Source: Phylloscopus collybita (lineage: Eukaryota > Chordata > Aves > Passeriformes > Phylloscopidae). From it: a stretch of DNA of 64,000 nt. The translations under genes were made by a program, and so were the position numbers. The stretch's first letter is position 1. The number at the start of each line of letters is the position of its first letter. The notes under the pieces were generated by a model, which was given only the letters and a program-made list of their open reading frames with translations, searched no databases and was not told the origin of the DNA. Of this stretch, positions 1-12,100 are shown piece by piece. The stretch covers positions 30,304,001 to 30,368,000 of the forward strand of contig JAJNNQ010000137.1 of the NCBI GenBank assembly GCA_027886175.1. Direction: 5' to 3'.

Positions 1-513
1 TCTTTTATTTACTTGCCTTTAAGGTGTTGCTTCTTGAAGTCAGTTTATAGCACTGTAGACCAGTTTATATGTTCTGAGTAGACCATAAAACTTTGATCTC
101 TTTGAAATGAGTTAACTCAGAGTTTGTGGTGACCAGGATGCTGAGTTGTGTTGCTACATAAAGATGAGATCCCCTCTTCTTTTCCCCAGAAAAAGGGGGT
201 TTTGCCATTCTATTTGTATAGAGTAACTTCAAGGGCTTGCTTAGCATTTTGAGGGATAATACCCATGATGGCATGTTGTCAGAAATTGTCCCAGCTAATT
301 GCAACTCCTAGTCCCAACATATACAGCATAGCTATTGGGATGTGTCTAGAAACATGAGATAATTGATAACAGTTGTGAATTAAATTATACTAAAAATACT
401 TAGTTATGTATTGTATTAAATTACACTAAATATAATTCATTTAATCTGGGACTGGCCTGCTAGTGCAGAACCCAGTAATTGAATTCTCCTCTGGTAAAGA
501 AGATAGATTAAAA

Positions 514-604
514 GATAGATATAGATATAGATATATAAAGATATAGATATAGATATAGATATAGATATAGATATAGATATAGATATAGATATAGATATAG
601 ATAT
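514..604. repeat. (ATAGAT)n hexanucleotide microsatellite
   Basis: About 15 near-perfect copies of a 6-bp unit (ATAGAT / GATATA register). The first 27 bp contain a break (ATATATAAAG); the rest is perfect. Confidence 0.95.
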
Positions 605-3600
605 GTGAAATTAAAAAATGAAAACAATTCAGAATTTAGGTGCCAAATATTATATATCTAAATCCATAACATTAATTAAAAGCTTTTGAAGTTGATGAAC
701 ATGTCTCACTGCTGCTTAAATCCACGGGTGTTGAGGGAAATCAGTGTCTTTAGAATGCAGAGCACTCGTTTACCTGACTATGTGTGAAATTAGATGCTGA
801 CTTTTAAGTACCCAGGTAGTACATACCAATCTTAGTGTAATCCTGCAATCATGTGGTCTGCTGACCTCATGCTATCATAAAACATCAAGAAATGGGAGAA
901 TTTGGAAAAAAAGAATTTTTTTTGACAATTCCCATCTAATAAGATGACATAAGATTTTCAGGATGGTGGAAAAATTATGAATTCTTTAAATCATCACAGT
1001 AAATAAACAACAAATAAAGCTTAGATTTACATACAAGAAATTCAGACTCATGGAGTAGAGGATTAGGTTAAAATAAAGTCCCTTAAGAACATCTTGACGG
1101 CCAATATTTTTTAAAAGAACAAACCAAAATAAAGCTGTTGACATAGGGCATTTCAGGAAGTGTGGCTGAAATCTGACAGAAATAGTCAGTTTATTTAAAA
1201 TTTGGTGTTGCTAACAAATCTGTAAGACCAGGCAGATGCCTCATGTGGTACCCAGGACCCATCCCATACTTTATCTGATATTTACATTAGCTTTTGCAAT
1301 TCTGTAAAATACACACAAATTCAATATTCATTAAACATAAATTAAGTGAGTGAAAGCAGAATTTATCCCATCATTTACAAGGCTTTGGGTATTGCATATT
1401 CCGTGAAAGTCCTGGATTGTGACAGTGCCATAGGCCAAGGCCAAGCTATGTGCATACACATTCAGTGGTTATTAAGTGTGCCTGTCTTTAATTTCATGTT
1501 TATGGAGGAGTAAAGTTCTGTAGAAAAAGCATAAAACTAATAAAATTTTACACACTGGTATTTCATGTTATAAATATAGCAAGATTTCCTGATCTGCTCA
1601 AGACAGGAAAGTTTCAAGCCCTGCTGGTGTGGCTGCTTCCCCTGAGCCTCCTGGGCAGCAGGGAGCTGGGCAGCTCCAGTTGTGTCTCACAGACAGGCTA
1701 TTGAGCTCAAGCTGCAGATGAGGAGAAAAGGCAAATAGCAGACAAAAATGTCAAAGTATGCAGCTCTATTAGCAGTCATGCTTAAACACATTCTGAGATT
1801 ACCTGTGTGGTAATCTATTTCTCTGTCTGGTTTTGGGCTTCATGTAGCAGCTGTCATTACAGTAATGAAGTGATTAGATCTGCTCTGTTGCCTAATTACA
1901 GGACTAGAAATGGCATGTGTTCCTGCAATCTAGTTAAGTACTCTATATCTGAATCCTCTGATTTCAAGGATAGTGTTTGGGAAATTATCTTTAGAGCACA
2001 TTTTTTTTTAAGTGTGCTTGATTGAAGTGAGGAGTCTATCATATTGTAGAATTATTGATTACATTAAGTACTTTGAACTTACACAGTTTTTCATCTCACC
2101 ATGTCTTAGTATTTTGCTACAAAGGGCAAGTATTATTAGTCCCATTGCAAATTGAAAACTTGGGATAAAAAAGGAGAATATATTATTTATTTAGGAATCC
2201 CATCAAATGTTATGGTAAGATTAGCTAGTTCAAGACTAGATACCCTTTTCTTTAATGTCCTCAAAAGGATGCTACAAGCAAGAGACCTCTTGTTGCATTT
2301 CTTTTGGATGGAAGGATGCATGACCTTCCATGCAGGTCCTGGTGCTATAGGTTTTGGGTACAAAATGAGACTCCAGTCTCCAGCTGGATACAGGACCTGC
2401 AACTTTTATTTCCCAGAATGTTTCCCCACTCTTTGTGCAATTCTATATAGTCATGCTAATGATAGAAGCACACTGTTACAAGAGAGAAGGCTTCACATGT
2501 CTGCCTTAATTACTTACATTTACCTCTCTAGAGATAGAGCTCATACCAGCTCCATTACCATCTTTGGAGACGGAAAAATAAACGTGCTCCTTACTAGCAT
2601 CGGTTTTATTGTCTTCCAGCAGCTGTATATTTGCCCACCTAAAATGTATTTCAACACTGTGGGATTAAAACCCTTTCCTGTCTGGGCTTACATCCCTTAG
2701 TGTCCTGTCTGGGACAGCTGGTGTGACCAGAAGCTGAACATCCGAGTGCAGACTACCTGCCTTGTCCTGCAGCCTCTTCCAACAGATGTGTGCTAGGAGA
2801 TGCTGTTCACTTAGCAATGCATCCAACTAAATATGTCCCCTCTTACAGAAACAAGATGATCATTATCAGTGGAACACTCACAACTCAAACATTGGCAGAA
2901 GCTCTTCACACTGGAAAAGGGATTCAGTAGTTTTGATTCCCACTGCTTTCACTCATCTGCAGGTCCCTCCTCTTTCACCATCTGTTTCATGTTGCTTAGT
3001 CAGAGATGAAGAAAACAGGTAACAATAATATTTTATATTTTAACAAGACTGTGTCAAAGGTAATAAAATTTCAAAGACTCGTGTAAAAGTCTAAGTGTTG
3101 GTTTAAAAAATGTATCCTGAAAAAAGTAATAGTAGAAAAAGTTCATAGAAGATCAGAGTGCAACAAATGCTTTGCCAGTAGCTCTGGTGTATAAAGCTCT
3201 GAGTAACCAGAAGACAAAAGATATATTACAATAAGTAGATATATAAATTTAGAGATATCTAATGTATAATCTATATTAGCTGATGCTACTTTAGCTCTCA
3301 TAATAAATACATTTTTAAAAAATCCTGAGAATAGATTTAGAACTTGTATTTCCTGCAGGAGCTTGACTGTCTTCCTAAAGCCTTGCCTTGGCAGAAAGCC
3401 ATAGCCTGATCTTGCAATTTTGTGCATTCACGTACTGAAGGCACATTGTTATGGACTAGTGTACAAAGCCCAATGTGTTTTTAGTATTACCATCATGGCC
3501 TAATGCAGATGTAAAAGGAAGGATAACTGCATTTTGCAAATGTGTTCTGAAATATTCATGTTCATCACTAATGCTACCTGGTTCAGCATGTGGATGCTCT

Positions 3601-5341
3601 AGAAGATTGTAAGCCAAAATTGCCGTTCTCAGAAAAGGGTTGTAGTGCCAGTTTTGCAGAGTCCATCTCCTTTCTATGCATGTGCAGGGGATTTGTGAGA
3701 AGTGGCCTCTTAGGCAGTCTCAGTCAATATTAGGGCTGGCCAGAAGCTTCCTGAAGACATTGAAGGCAGGGAGAAGCATAAAACAAATGCTGTGCTGAAA
3801 CACTTTCTGAAATTTGGTCTGTAATGGGGAGTCCAGGACATAGTGGTGTAAATAATTTCTCGGAAGTTACAGGGGCCCAGGGGCAAGGAGCAGTCTGTGC
3901 AGGAGCATGCCTCCCTGCTGGGCTGTGGTTGCAGAGCCATCTCATTTCCTTCCAGCCAGGCTGGGGCACACATCCTGGTTAGGAACAACATCATCTCAAG
4001 CCTTGGGCTCAGAAGTCTTCACAGAAGGACCATTGCAAAAGCAGAAATGGGCAGGTGGTGCATGGGCAGCTTTGCTTCCCTGAAGCTTGAACTAGCATTT
4101 TAAACTCATGAGAGTTGTCTACAACAACTTGTTTGGGACCTGCCTTTCCACTGGAAGGATTTGGACAAGAGATTTTTATCCCACCTCTTCATGCCCCCTT
4201 CCCAGACTGGGTGCTCATGTGTCCCCACTGCACTGCTGTTTCCCTTCCCCAGAGCGGGACCCTCCCTGGGCCCCAGGCAGCCCCAGTGGGGTCATGGCAT
4301 GGCAGAAGCAGCACTGGGGTGCTTGGGATCAGAGCAGGGGCACAGGGCTGTCAAACCTGCTGAGGGCTGCCTCGTAACACAGGGGAATGGGCTGGTGGTG
4401 CTAGCCTTGGGTAAGACCCAGAAAGGATGCTCTGTGTGCATGGAGCTCATTCCAGCTCCCTGCAGCAGCAACCACAGCCCTACAGGAGCTACACTGCTCT
4501 CTGGGTTATAAAACTGTATTTATTCCTGCATTCTAGGTAAATGGCACTGTTCTGCAATTTTCCTTGGGTTTTCCACTTTTCGGGGTTTTTTGCACTAAAG
4601 TCTGTGGCTTAATGCAAAGTTGAGAGTTGGGAAAATTTGGATGCCAAGTGGCAGATTTGTGAGAGAAAAAAGTAGCCAAGCTTAGTAGCCAAGTCTTCTC
4701 CTCTCTTCTCGGTTGAGACAGGACAAATCCAGTCTCACAACACCCTCCCAAGCCACTTAGTTCTTGGAGCATGCCTGACATAGGAAATGTCAAGATTTTG
4801 ATTATGGTTGTAAGAAGCCCAAATCAGGACCTTAAATGAAAGAGGGATTGGACTTTGGGGCATGCCCACTGCCACAAACAAAACCAGCAGCCTGTATTAT
4901 AGGGAACCAGGAAACTAAAAATGCAGTATATCAGAACTCGATTCACATGCATAATTCTGTTTGAAAGTGTTTTGGGTTTAACCAGGGGAGTGACCGATTG
5001 TCAATTGCTGAGAACCTCACCCTGTGCTCAGTAAATATTCTGCAAGCAGGGAGGCAGTGTCCGTGAATGATCAAGAAGCTCTCGAAATTTACAGCACCAT
5101 GCAGTTATTACAGTCTGAGCATTTTTTAAGCAGAGCAAATATTTGCTTTCAATTTCACGGCTAACTGTTGCTGGTGACACACGCGGCCTCCATGGGTACA
5201 AGCAGTCACTGGCTCCTTGTTTGCCTTTTGGTTTTCTGGCAGGAGAAGGGTTTGGTGCCAGCATGTAGTATTACAAATATAAAATTATTTGCTTTTCTCT
5301 GACGTTCATCTAGTTTGAAATGGCTACTGATGCTTTTCATT

Positions 5342-5397
5342 TTATTTCTCACGTGGATTAAACAAATATTTAATTTCTCATGTGGATTAAATAAACA
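5342..5397. repeat. Imperfect 28-bp direct duplication with E-box-like cores
   Basis: Two adjacent copies of a unit reading ATTTCTCAYGTGGATTAAA. The first has CACGTG and the second CATGTG. No known mobile element is recognised. Confidence 0.8.
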
Positions 5398-8010
5398 CAT
5401 GCCCCTCACAACAAACAGTGCTGCTCATGACTCATTAAGTTGTGCTTCCTAACCAGGTAATCAATTGCCTGAAAATGTTGCGACAACAGAGTTGATGACC
5501 TGTGTAATGTGAAAATGAGGGTAACACAACCAAAGGCCACCTTCTTCAGGCCTTTTGCACACAACAGTGCTGCGTTGGGACTTCTGAAAACGGAGGGATC
5601 TTTTCCTCATCATTTTAATCTCATGCTTGGGAAATTTTTGGATTGAAATTTATGTTTTCCCCCTGCCCTCTTCCTTACCCTGTCTCCCTTTATTTAGGCT
5701 GACTTGTGCCATGAATAACATTATGTCACATTACATAATGAGAATGATGGTGCACCAATGTCACTAATTAGGGACAGACAAAACTTTCCCTTTTCAATAC
5801 CTTCAGTCTATATATCTTGGCTAATTAAAAGACAACACTGCCAGCTCACCTGCGTTGCCTCATGTGCTGATCCAGACCTCATCCCAGTATGCCCTATGAA
5901 CACAGGGACAGTAAGCACATGCTGTACCTTCCCTCATTCTTGTGATAATATGCAAAATCTAGGTGGTCTGTCTGGGGCTGTTTGAGTATGGATACTTATT
6001 TGCGTGCTCTCTTAGAGTTTTGGAGTCCACACTACACATTAAGAGAATGAAACTACATTTAAAAAATAACTATTTATATTTTTTTATATATAACTGTGTA
6101 TATTTATTTATTTTAATATATAATTATATATATATTTATAAATAACATCTAGAGTTGAACTATTCGTGGAAAATATTTGCCTACTAACAAAAGTGACTGC
6201 CATTCCCCTCCATTTATTCAGTCTAAAAATACTGTGTCGTACAAAATTCACTCATATTTCATTTGTGAGTCTATAATTTTCTCCAAGAATTTATTTCTTG
6301 CTGTGGAAGTGTTTATTTTCTCCTATGCCAGTGACGCTAGTACTTGCAGTGTTTGTATCGTTGTCATGCTGCTGCAGTAAAACTTGCCCTTGTTTTTCTA
6401 CTCATCTGGATTATTCTGTGTTAGCACATCATGAGAGATGGCAACAAACCAGGATACAGTTCATGGAGATGGGGTGCACTAACACACTCTGGCAAGAAGA
6501 GGTTTGCACACTGAGTAAGGCAAATTCCTGAGCACACATGGCCATCTCTGGGTAAGATGCAGAAGCAAACTTCAAAGCTTGGCAGAGGTAAAGGAAAGCT
6601 ACTTTAAGCCAAATTGGGTGTGTGTAAGATTGGCCACCCAGCAGAAAAGGTAGCTGGTACTCACTCAGCAAAACAGAGAGTCTTGATAAGTTTATCCCTT
6701 GAAGTGTGGGGAGGGGTAATGTATCACCTGTCCAATGTGAGAATGGGAAAGGAGCAGTCAGTGAAAGTTAGTTTCATAGCAAAATTTGATTTGCTGCTTC
6801 TATTTCATATTTATACAAGAGCTTGTGCTCATGCAAGCTTTTTTATTTCTAATTTTTTTTTAATTACACCAATTTATCTAATAAAAGATGTAATTCCCTA
6901 CTTAAAAAACCTGTCTTGTTTATTTCTTATGCCTTTTGGCTACAATGATGCTACACCTTTTGATACAAATATGTGTCGAATACAACTTATTTTGATATAT
7001 ATGACAGCATATTCTCATCTTCCGTTTCACATCATACGAAGGAGACAATGTGTTCTTGTGAAAAAGTTTATGGAGGGAAGTCACAAAATTAAATTGTGAT
7101 TCTTATTAACTTAAAATGGACTTTCCTGAGAATACGTGTTTCTCTGCTACACTGCAGTTTTTCCACAGTCCTGTTTAAAATGTACAGAAAGGTTTCAGTG
7201 TTACTTCTTTGGCACCTAAATTGAACAGTGTTCAGTTTATTTCTGTTTCCCCTGTATTTGGTTTTGGATGTATAGATTTGTGTCTTTTCTGTTTTGCTGT
7301 TCCAGGAGATAGTTATGCACCTTTCAGACAAGTGGGAAGTGATTTATCTTTGATAGAAATGTGTTATGACATACAATGCTCTTATTGAGCTATCGTGCTG
7401 TTATCCTCAGATATGCTTTCCTTGCAGAACTGTTTACTGTATTAAAGAAATGAGCAACTGAAATTCTGATAATCCTGGGCTAAATCTGAATCAAGTTCAT
7501 AAATCTAAATATAAAACTAGTGGCAAGATGTGATTGGCGTTTGCATATGTCAGCTTCATTTACAAAATCAAATTCTGACAGGAAACGGAAAACAAGAAAA
7601 TCATCTTCAAGAGGATCCTAATAACCTCCAAATTTGAGCATTTTAATCTTTTTTTCATTTTATTCCCTTTGAGGATTAATGCAATGCATCAGGATGGTGG
7701 TTCTTATACAGGAAACTTAAGAGACAGAAAATAATGTTAAAAGGTCTTGTATTACATCAGAATAAAAAAAAAAAATATTTGTAGCAAGGGGAGAATGAGA
7801 AGTGAATTTAAAGGAAATAGTTGCTTTTTCATAACTTCGCTACTTAGCAGCAGCAGGCAGGAACTTCCCTATTTTTCTCCGAAGTATGGGACACTAACTC
7901 CTCAATGGGCAGGGAACACAGCGATATTGTTCAGCGCTCTCATATGACTCGGCCCAGCGGATAAGGGCGGCTTTGCCGGGCCGCGTGAGGGGCCGGGGCA
8001 GCGGCAGCGC

Positions 8011-8490
8011 CCGCAGCATCGCCCGCCCCTGCACAGCCCGCTCCAGCATCATCCGCTCCTGCACAGCCCGCCCCTGCACAGCCCGCTCCTGCACAGCCCG
8101 CTCGTCCCCAGCCCGCTCCTGCCCAACCCGCTCCTGCACAGCCCGCTCCTGCACAGCCCGCTCCAGCATCGCCCGCTCCTGTACAGCCCGCTCGTCCCCA
8201 GCCCGCTCCTGCCCAGCCCGCTAGTCCCCAGCCCGCTCGTCCCCAGCCCGCTCCTGCACAGCCCGCTCCTGCCCAGCCCGCTCCTCCCCAGCCCGCTCCT
8301 GCCCAGCCCGCCCCTGCACAGCCCGCTCCTGCACAGCCCGCTCCTGCCCAGCCCGCCCCTGCACAGCCCGCTCCTGCACAGCCCGCTCCTGCACAGCCCG
8401 CCCCTGCACAGCCCGCTCCTGAACAGCCCACTCCTGCACAGCCCGCCCCTGCACAGCCCGCTCCTCCCCAGCCCGCTCCTCCGCAGCCTC
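8011..8490. repeat. GC-rich minisatellite, 15-bp unit, about 32 copies
   Basis: A head-to-tail array of a 15-bp unit, consensus CTCCTGCACAGCCCG, with variants CCCCTGCACAGCCCG, CTCCTGCCCAGCCCG, CTCGTCCCCAGCCCG and CTCCAGCATCGCCCG. I found no insertion or deletion in about 480 bp; all differences are substitutions. Variant types recur in blocks, as expected from local duplication. Because 15 is a multiple of 3 and the unit lacks stops in most frames, long reading frames run through it on both strands: a plus-strand Pro/Ala frame (PAQPA repeats, open from 7989 to a TGA at 8646 but without ATG) and a minus-strand ATG frame of 237 codons (8653 to 7940) with GAGCA repeats. I call it a repeat, not a gene. 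Confidence 0.93.
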
Positions 8491-9120
8491 TCTGCTCTGG
8501 CAGCGCCCAGCCGCCCTCCAACAAAGCACTCACACAGCAGCCACCTCCAGCCGGCTGTCCTCGCCTGCCCAATTCTCCTGCTGAGGAGTCTCCATCCGAA
8601 AGCGGCCGTGGCTTGCCTGAAACACCTTCAGCTGAGAAGTTCCCTTGAAACATTTACTGTAAAAGGACATCTGTGAGAAATTCCTTGACTGGTGCTGCTG
8701 AAGGAATGTCTGGGAATATTTGTAAGAGCCCATTAAGCTGAAAAAAATAAATGGTGTGTTCACAGGCCAAATGCCTGGAAAATGCATCCCAGTGGCAGAG
8801 TTTGTTTTTGCCATGCTTGGCCCTCCTGGCCATGCAGAGGCCGTGCCTGCTCTTATGGGCGCCATGTCTGATGCTGCAGAACACACACAGGCATTTCAGC
8901 CAGGAAAATATCATGAGAAGAGTTTTGGTAAGGATTCAGCAGAGTTTGTAACAGGATTAGATATCCACAGCAGGCCTGGAAGCCTCTTCTTATGCCGCAG
9001 AGATTCTCCCTGTGACCTTTCTCAGCATGTCCCAGTTACTTGTTTGTTTCAGTGCAAAGTCTGAGCTTTGGAAACTGAACTTTCTTCAGTTTCCAAATTA
9101 ACTCGGTATAGGAGGTCTTG

Positions 9121-9136
9121 AGAAAAAAAAAAAGGC

Positions 9137-9168
<32 letters not shown>

Positions 9169-9179
9169 AAAGAAAAAAA
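9121..9179. repeat. A-rich low-complexity tract
   Basis: About 59 bp of nearly pure A with few G and C interruptions, including a run of more than 20 A. There is no recognisable retrocopy immediately upstream, so I cannot call it a processed pseudogene tail. Confidence 0.9.
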
Positions 9180-12100
9180 TCTTGTTTTAGGCTTGAGTCC
9201 AAAACTACTTTAAAATACGCATTAGTTAGTGAGGCTGTTCCAGCTACTTAAAGCATATACTTAATTTGGGTCCTCAGAGCCCCAGGCAAGACCAGCTTTG
9301 CCTTTAAGTTCAGACAAAGCTGGAGCAAGTGCTGCTGCTCTCCTCCGGCAGCATCATTGGAACTGGAGTACAGCTGCTTGTGTTCCTGCAGTAAAAGCCA
9401 CCTTAGGACAGTAATAATGATGCTTTCAAGTTTGAAGATGGTCTCAATAATTTCCAGATATTCTTCTGTGTAGAAAATTTGGTTAGATGATACATAAAGA
9501 CCTTCACTGGATTTTGGAGAGGAATTGCAGCTCTCTTTCTGTTTATGCCTCAATTAATCCTTGTTAATTTTGTGGCTGGTTTAAAAAAACTGGAGGTAAA
9601 TGCTAGTACCAATATCACATGAGATCACCATTGTTAAAACTATAAATCTCTTCAAAGCAAAGAATTTGTCCATTTTTGTGTCTTCCAGATAAGTGAAAAA
9701 CTTGGCAACAGCAATGTATCCAAATTAATTATTCAAAATCTAAACTTCTTGAAATTTCTGTGTTGGAATGATCTTTAAAATAATTCACCCCTGTCATCTG
9801 CTTTTGGTGCAGCCAACTATAAAGACAAATGAAAATGGCCTCACATTCCATTAACATACTTCTTCACCTTGTTATTCTTTTCAATAGGCAAAGTTATCCT
9901 TCCTCAAAACACAGGCATAGTTCAGGCCATCTATTTTTTTTCCACAAAGGCTGTTTTTAAATCCCCAAGAACAAAGATAATTTCCCATGAGTCAAGGTGA
10001 ATTCCTCCCTTCAAATGTGAGTATCACCATCAATCTTTTGGCCAGAAAAAAATACTTACTCTCTTTTCCTTCCTGTCTGGTTCCTGGAAAATTGCATCAT
10101 TCTTGCCACTTTAAAAAACTTATTTTCAGGAAGTGAAGATTCTAACTCAAGGCCAGAACCTTTTATGTTTATGGCTGCAATTTCTATGAGATCCTTGTGA
10201 TTCAAAGTATTGTAATTGACTGTGAGTAGAAGAGCCTACAGCATCACTGGTATGCTTTGGTACAGTGTGACAATCTTAGGATCCCTCAAATATATGGATC
10301 AGGCTTACTATTTCCCTAGAGAAAATACATTTTATATTTGTAGCACCAAAACTCAACGGTATAAAAGCTTTTTACAAAGTGAGAGAGCCCTTTTCTGGAG
10401 AGAGGCACACACATGCCCGTGTATTTGCTCTGTAGCTGCTGAGGAGAGCCAGGAATGCTCTGCCTGCAGTTTGCCTGTAAGGCTGTTGTGGGGCTGCACC
10501 AGCTGCTGCTGCCCAGCACATCCTGGCTGCCCTGAGTCACTTGGCTGTGCCAGAAACCAGTGATTCTTTGTTTTCCAGGACTGGGTTCCTCATTGTCACC
10601 TTGAAAACCAGGAGAGGAAAAGGTTTTGTCTAAAAGCTAGAAATGAGTAAAGTCTGAAAAAACTTGGTCATCTCTTTGTGGCTTATTTGTGAGTTATTCA
10701 CTCTAGGAATCTATGTTTAAATGGTGATGTGGACTTCCATGCTACTCCAACAAGCTACCTCCTTGATTTCACTGAGCATATAAATACTGGTAATTGCTCA
10801 CAGTCAGCAGGAAAGGCTCTGGCTTACAGTGATTTATTTTATTGCTTATGTTAATGTGCCAGTGGGATAGAAGATAGCCTTGTGGGCACTAAGTAACAAG
10901 AGTTAAGTAATGACTCCGGTTGCCCTTGGAGACTGTCAACACATACAGTTCTCTCCATTATTTTTTTCACATGATTTTGAAATAATTCCAAATGAGTATG
11001 AATACTTATTAATTGAAATGCTTTACAGGCTGGGGTGGCTGATGTTCAGTTTTTCACACTTTCTTTTATATGTACCTTACCCAGGATTATTTCCACAAAG
11101 TCCTTTTTCCCCTTTCTGTTCAGGGAAGGCAAGGGCACAAATAACCATGAAATCACTTTGGGATTTCTGATGTTTTGCACAGGCCTTCTTCTCATCTCCC
11201 TTTTCATTTGTTAGTGAGTCTACTTTCTCTCTTCTTCAACATTATGAAATCATTCTCCTTTTCTGATCCTCTCCAGGCCTCTTTTCTCTTCTGTGTTTCT
11301 TCTGGCTTGCTTTCCTCCCCTGTGACTTTTGCTTCAGCCACTCCCATTGCCAACTCCAAAAATGCAGTTGTTGTCTACATTTTCACTCCTGCTTGTGGGA
11401 GCCCTCAGTGACACTGACCTGATTGTGAACATGCTGGGAACGGTGAGAAGAAGATGCAAGGGACCACCAGACCCCACTTGGCCGACAGTGGTGGCTCCTT
11501 TCTCTGTGTAGGATAACTGGCTCCTGGCAGCTCTCATTCCCACCCTTCAACCACTGTGGTCAAGCAGGCCTTTTGTAACACACTTGAGTTTTTGTCTTGG
11601 ACACCTTTCTTTTTTGGGCAGCAGCCAGCTGGCTGTTCAGTGGCCTGACCACCTCTTTGTCCCTGCATCTGCCAGCTTTCCGCATTTTCCAGCTCCCTGG
11701 AAGGCTGTAGGGAAGGTGGACTCATGGCTAAAAACAACACCGGCTAATGAAAAAAAGCACAAACTGTGAGGATTTGCAAGCCAGGTCAGTGTGCAGGGCA
11801 GCAGGTGAGCATGGCCAAGCTGCAGCAGGAGGATGCAGAGAAAACTTTGTGCAGTTACATTTTCAGTTATGCTCTCCAGTGCCAAAAGCAATCCATAGTT
11901 TCCTAACATTAATGCATCTGTTGGCTTTCGTAGTCACTACCGTGATATTGCAATATTTCTCACTGTTTCTTTACCACTGAGTATTTCAAATATTCCTCCT
12001 CTTTTATACTTCTATAAAACATGACAGTCAATTTGTCAATTTGGGTGGAAAGGACCTATGTACTTCCACTTGGAAATCTGTTCAGCTTTACAGTCTATGA

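Larger units (their letters stand above)
1..7960. other. Intergenic region without a recognisable gene
   Basis: AT-rich DNA downstream of SLC38A2. It holds the microsatellite at 514-604, an AT-rich run at about 6065-6140, and a short duplication at 5342-5397. A GC-richer patch lies at about 4140-4480 with no identifiable element. Reading frames are short or start without ATG and show no protein-family signal. The longest (2152-2700, plus) is treated as chance. By human gene order, SLC38A1 would be expected beyond this side. Confidence 0.6.

Noticed and set aside
6614..7099. 161-codon plus-strand frame
   Set aside because: AT-rich, no family signature, no codon or splice support.
8011..8490. 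CRISPR-like regular array
   Set aside because: The units are head-to-tail 15-mers without unique spacers, in a vertebrate genome; it is a minisatellite.
9121..9179. Poly(A) tail of a processed pseudogene
   Set aside because: No gene-like or reverse-transcribed sequence is evident upstream, and the tract is interrupted; called low complexity.
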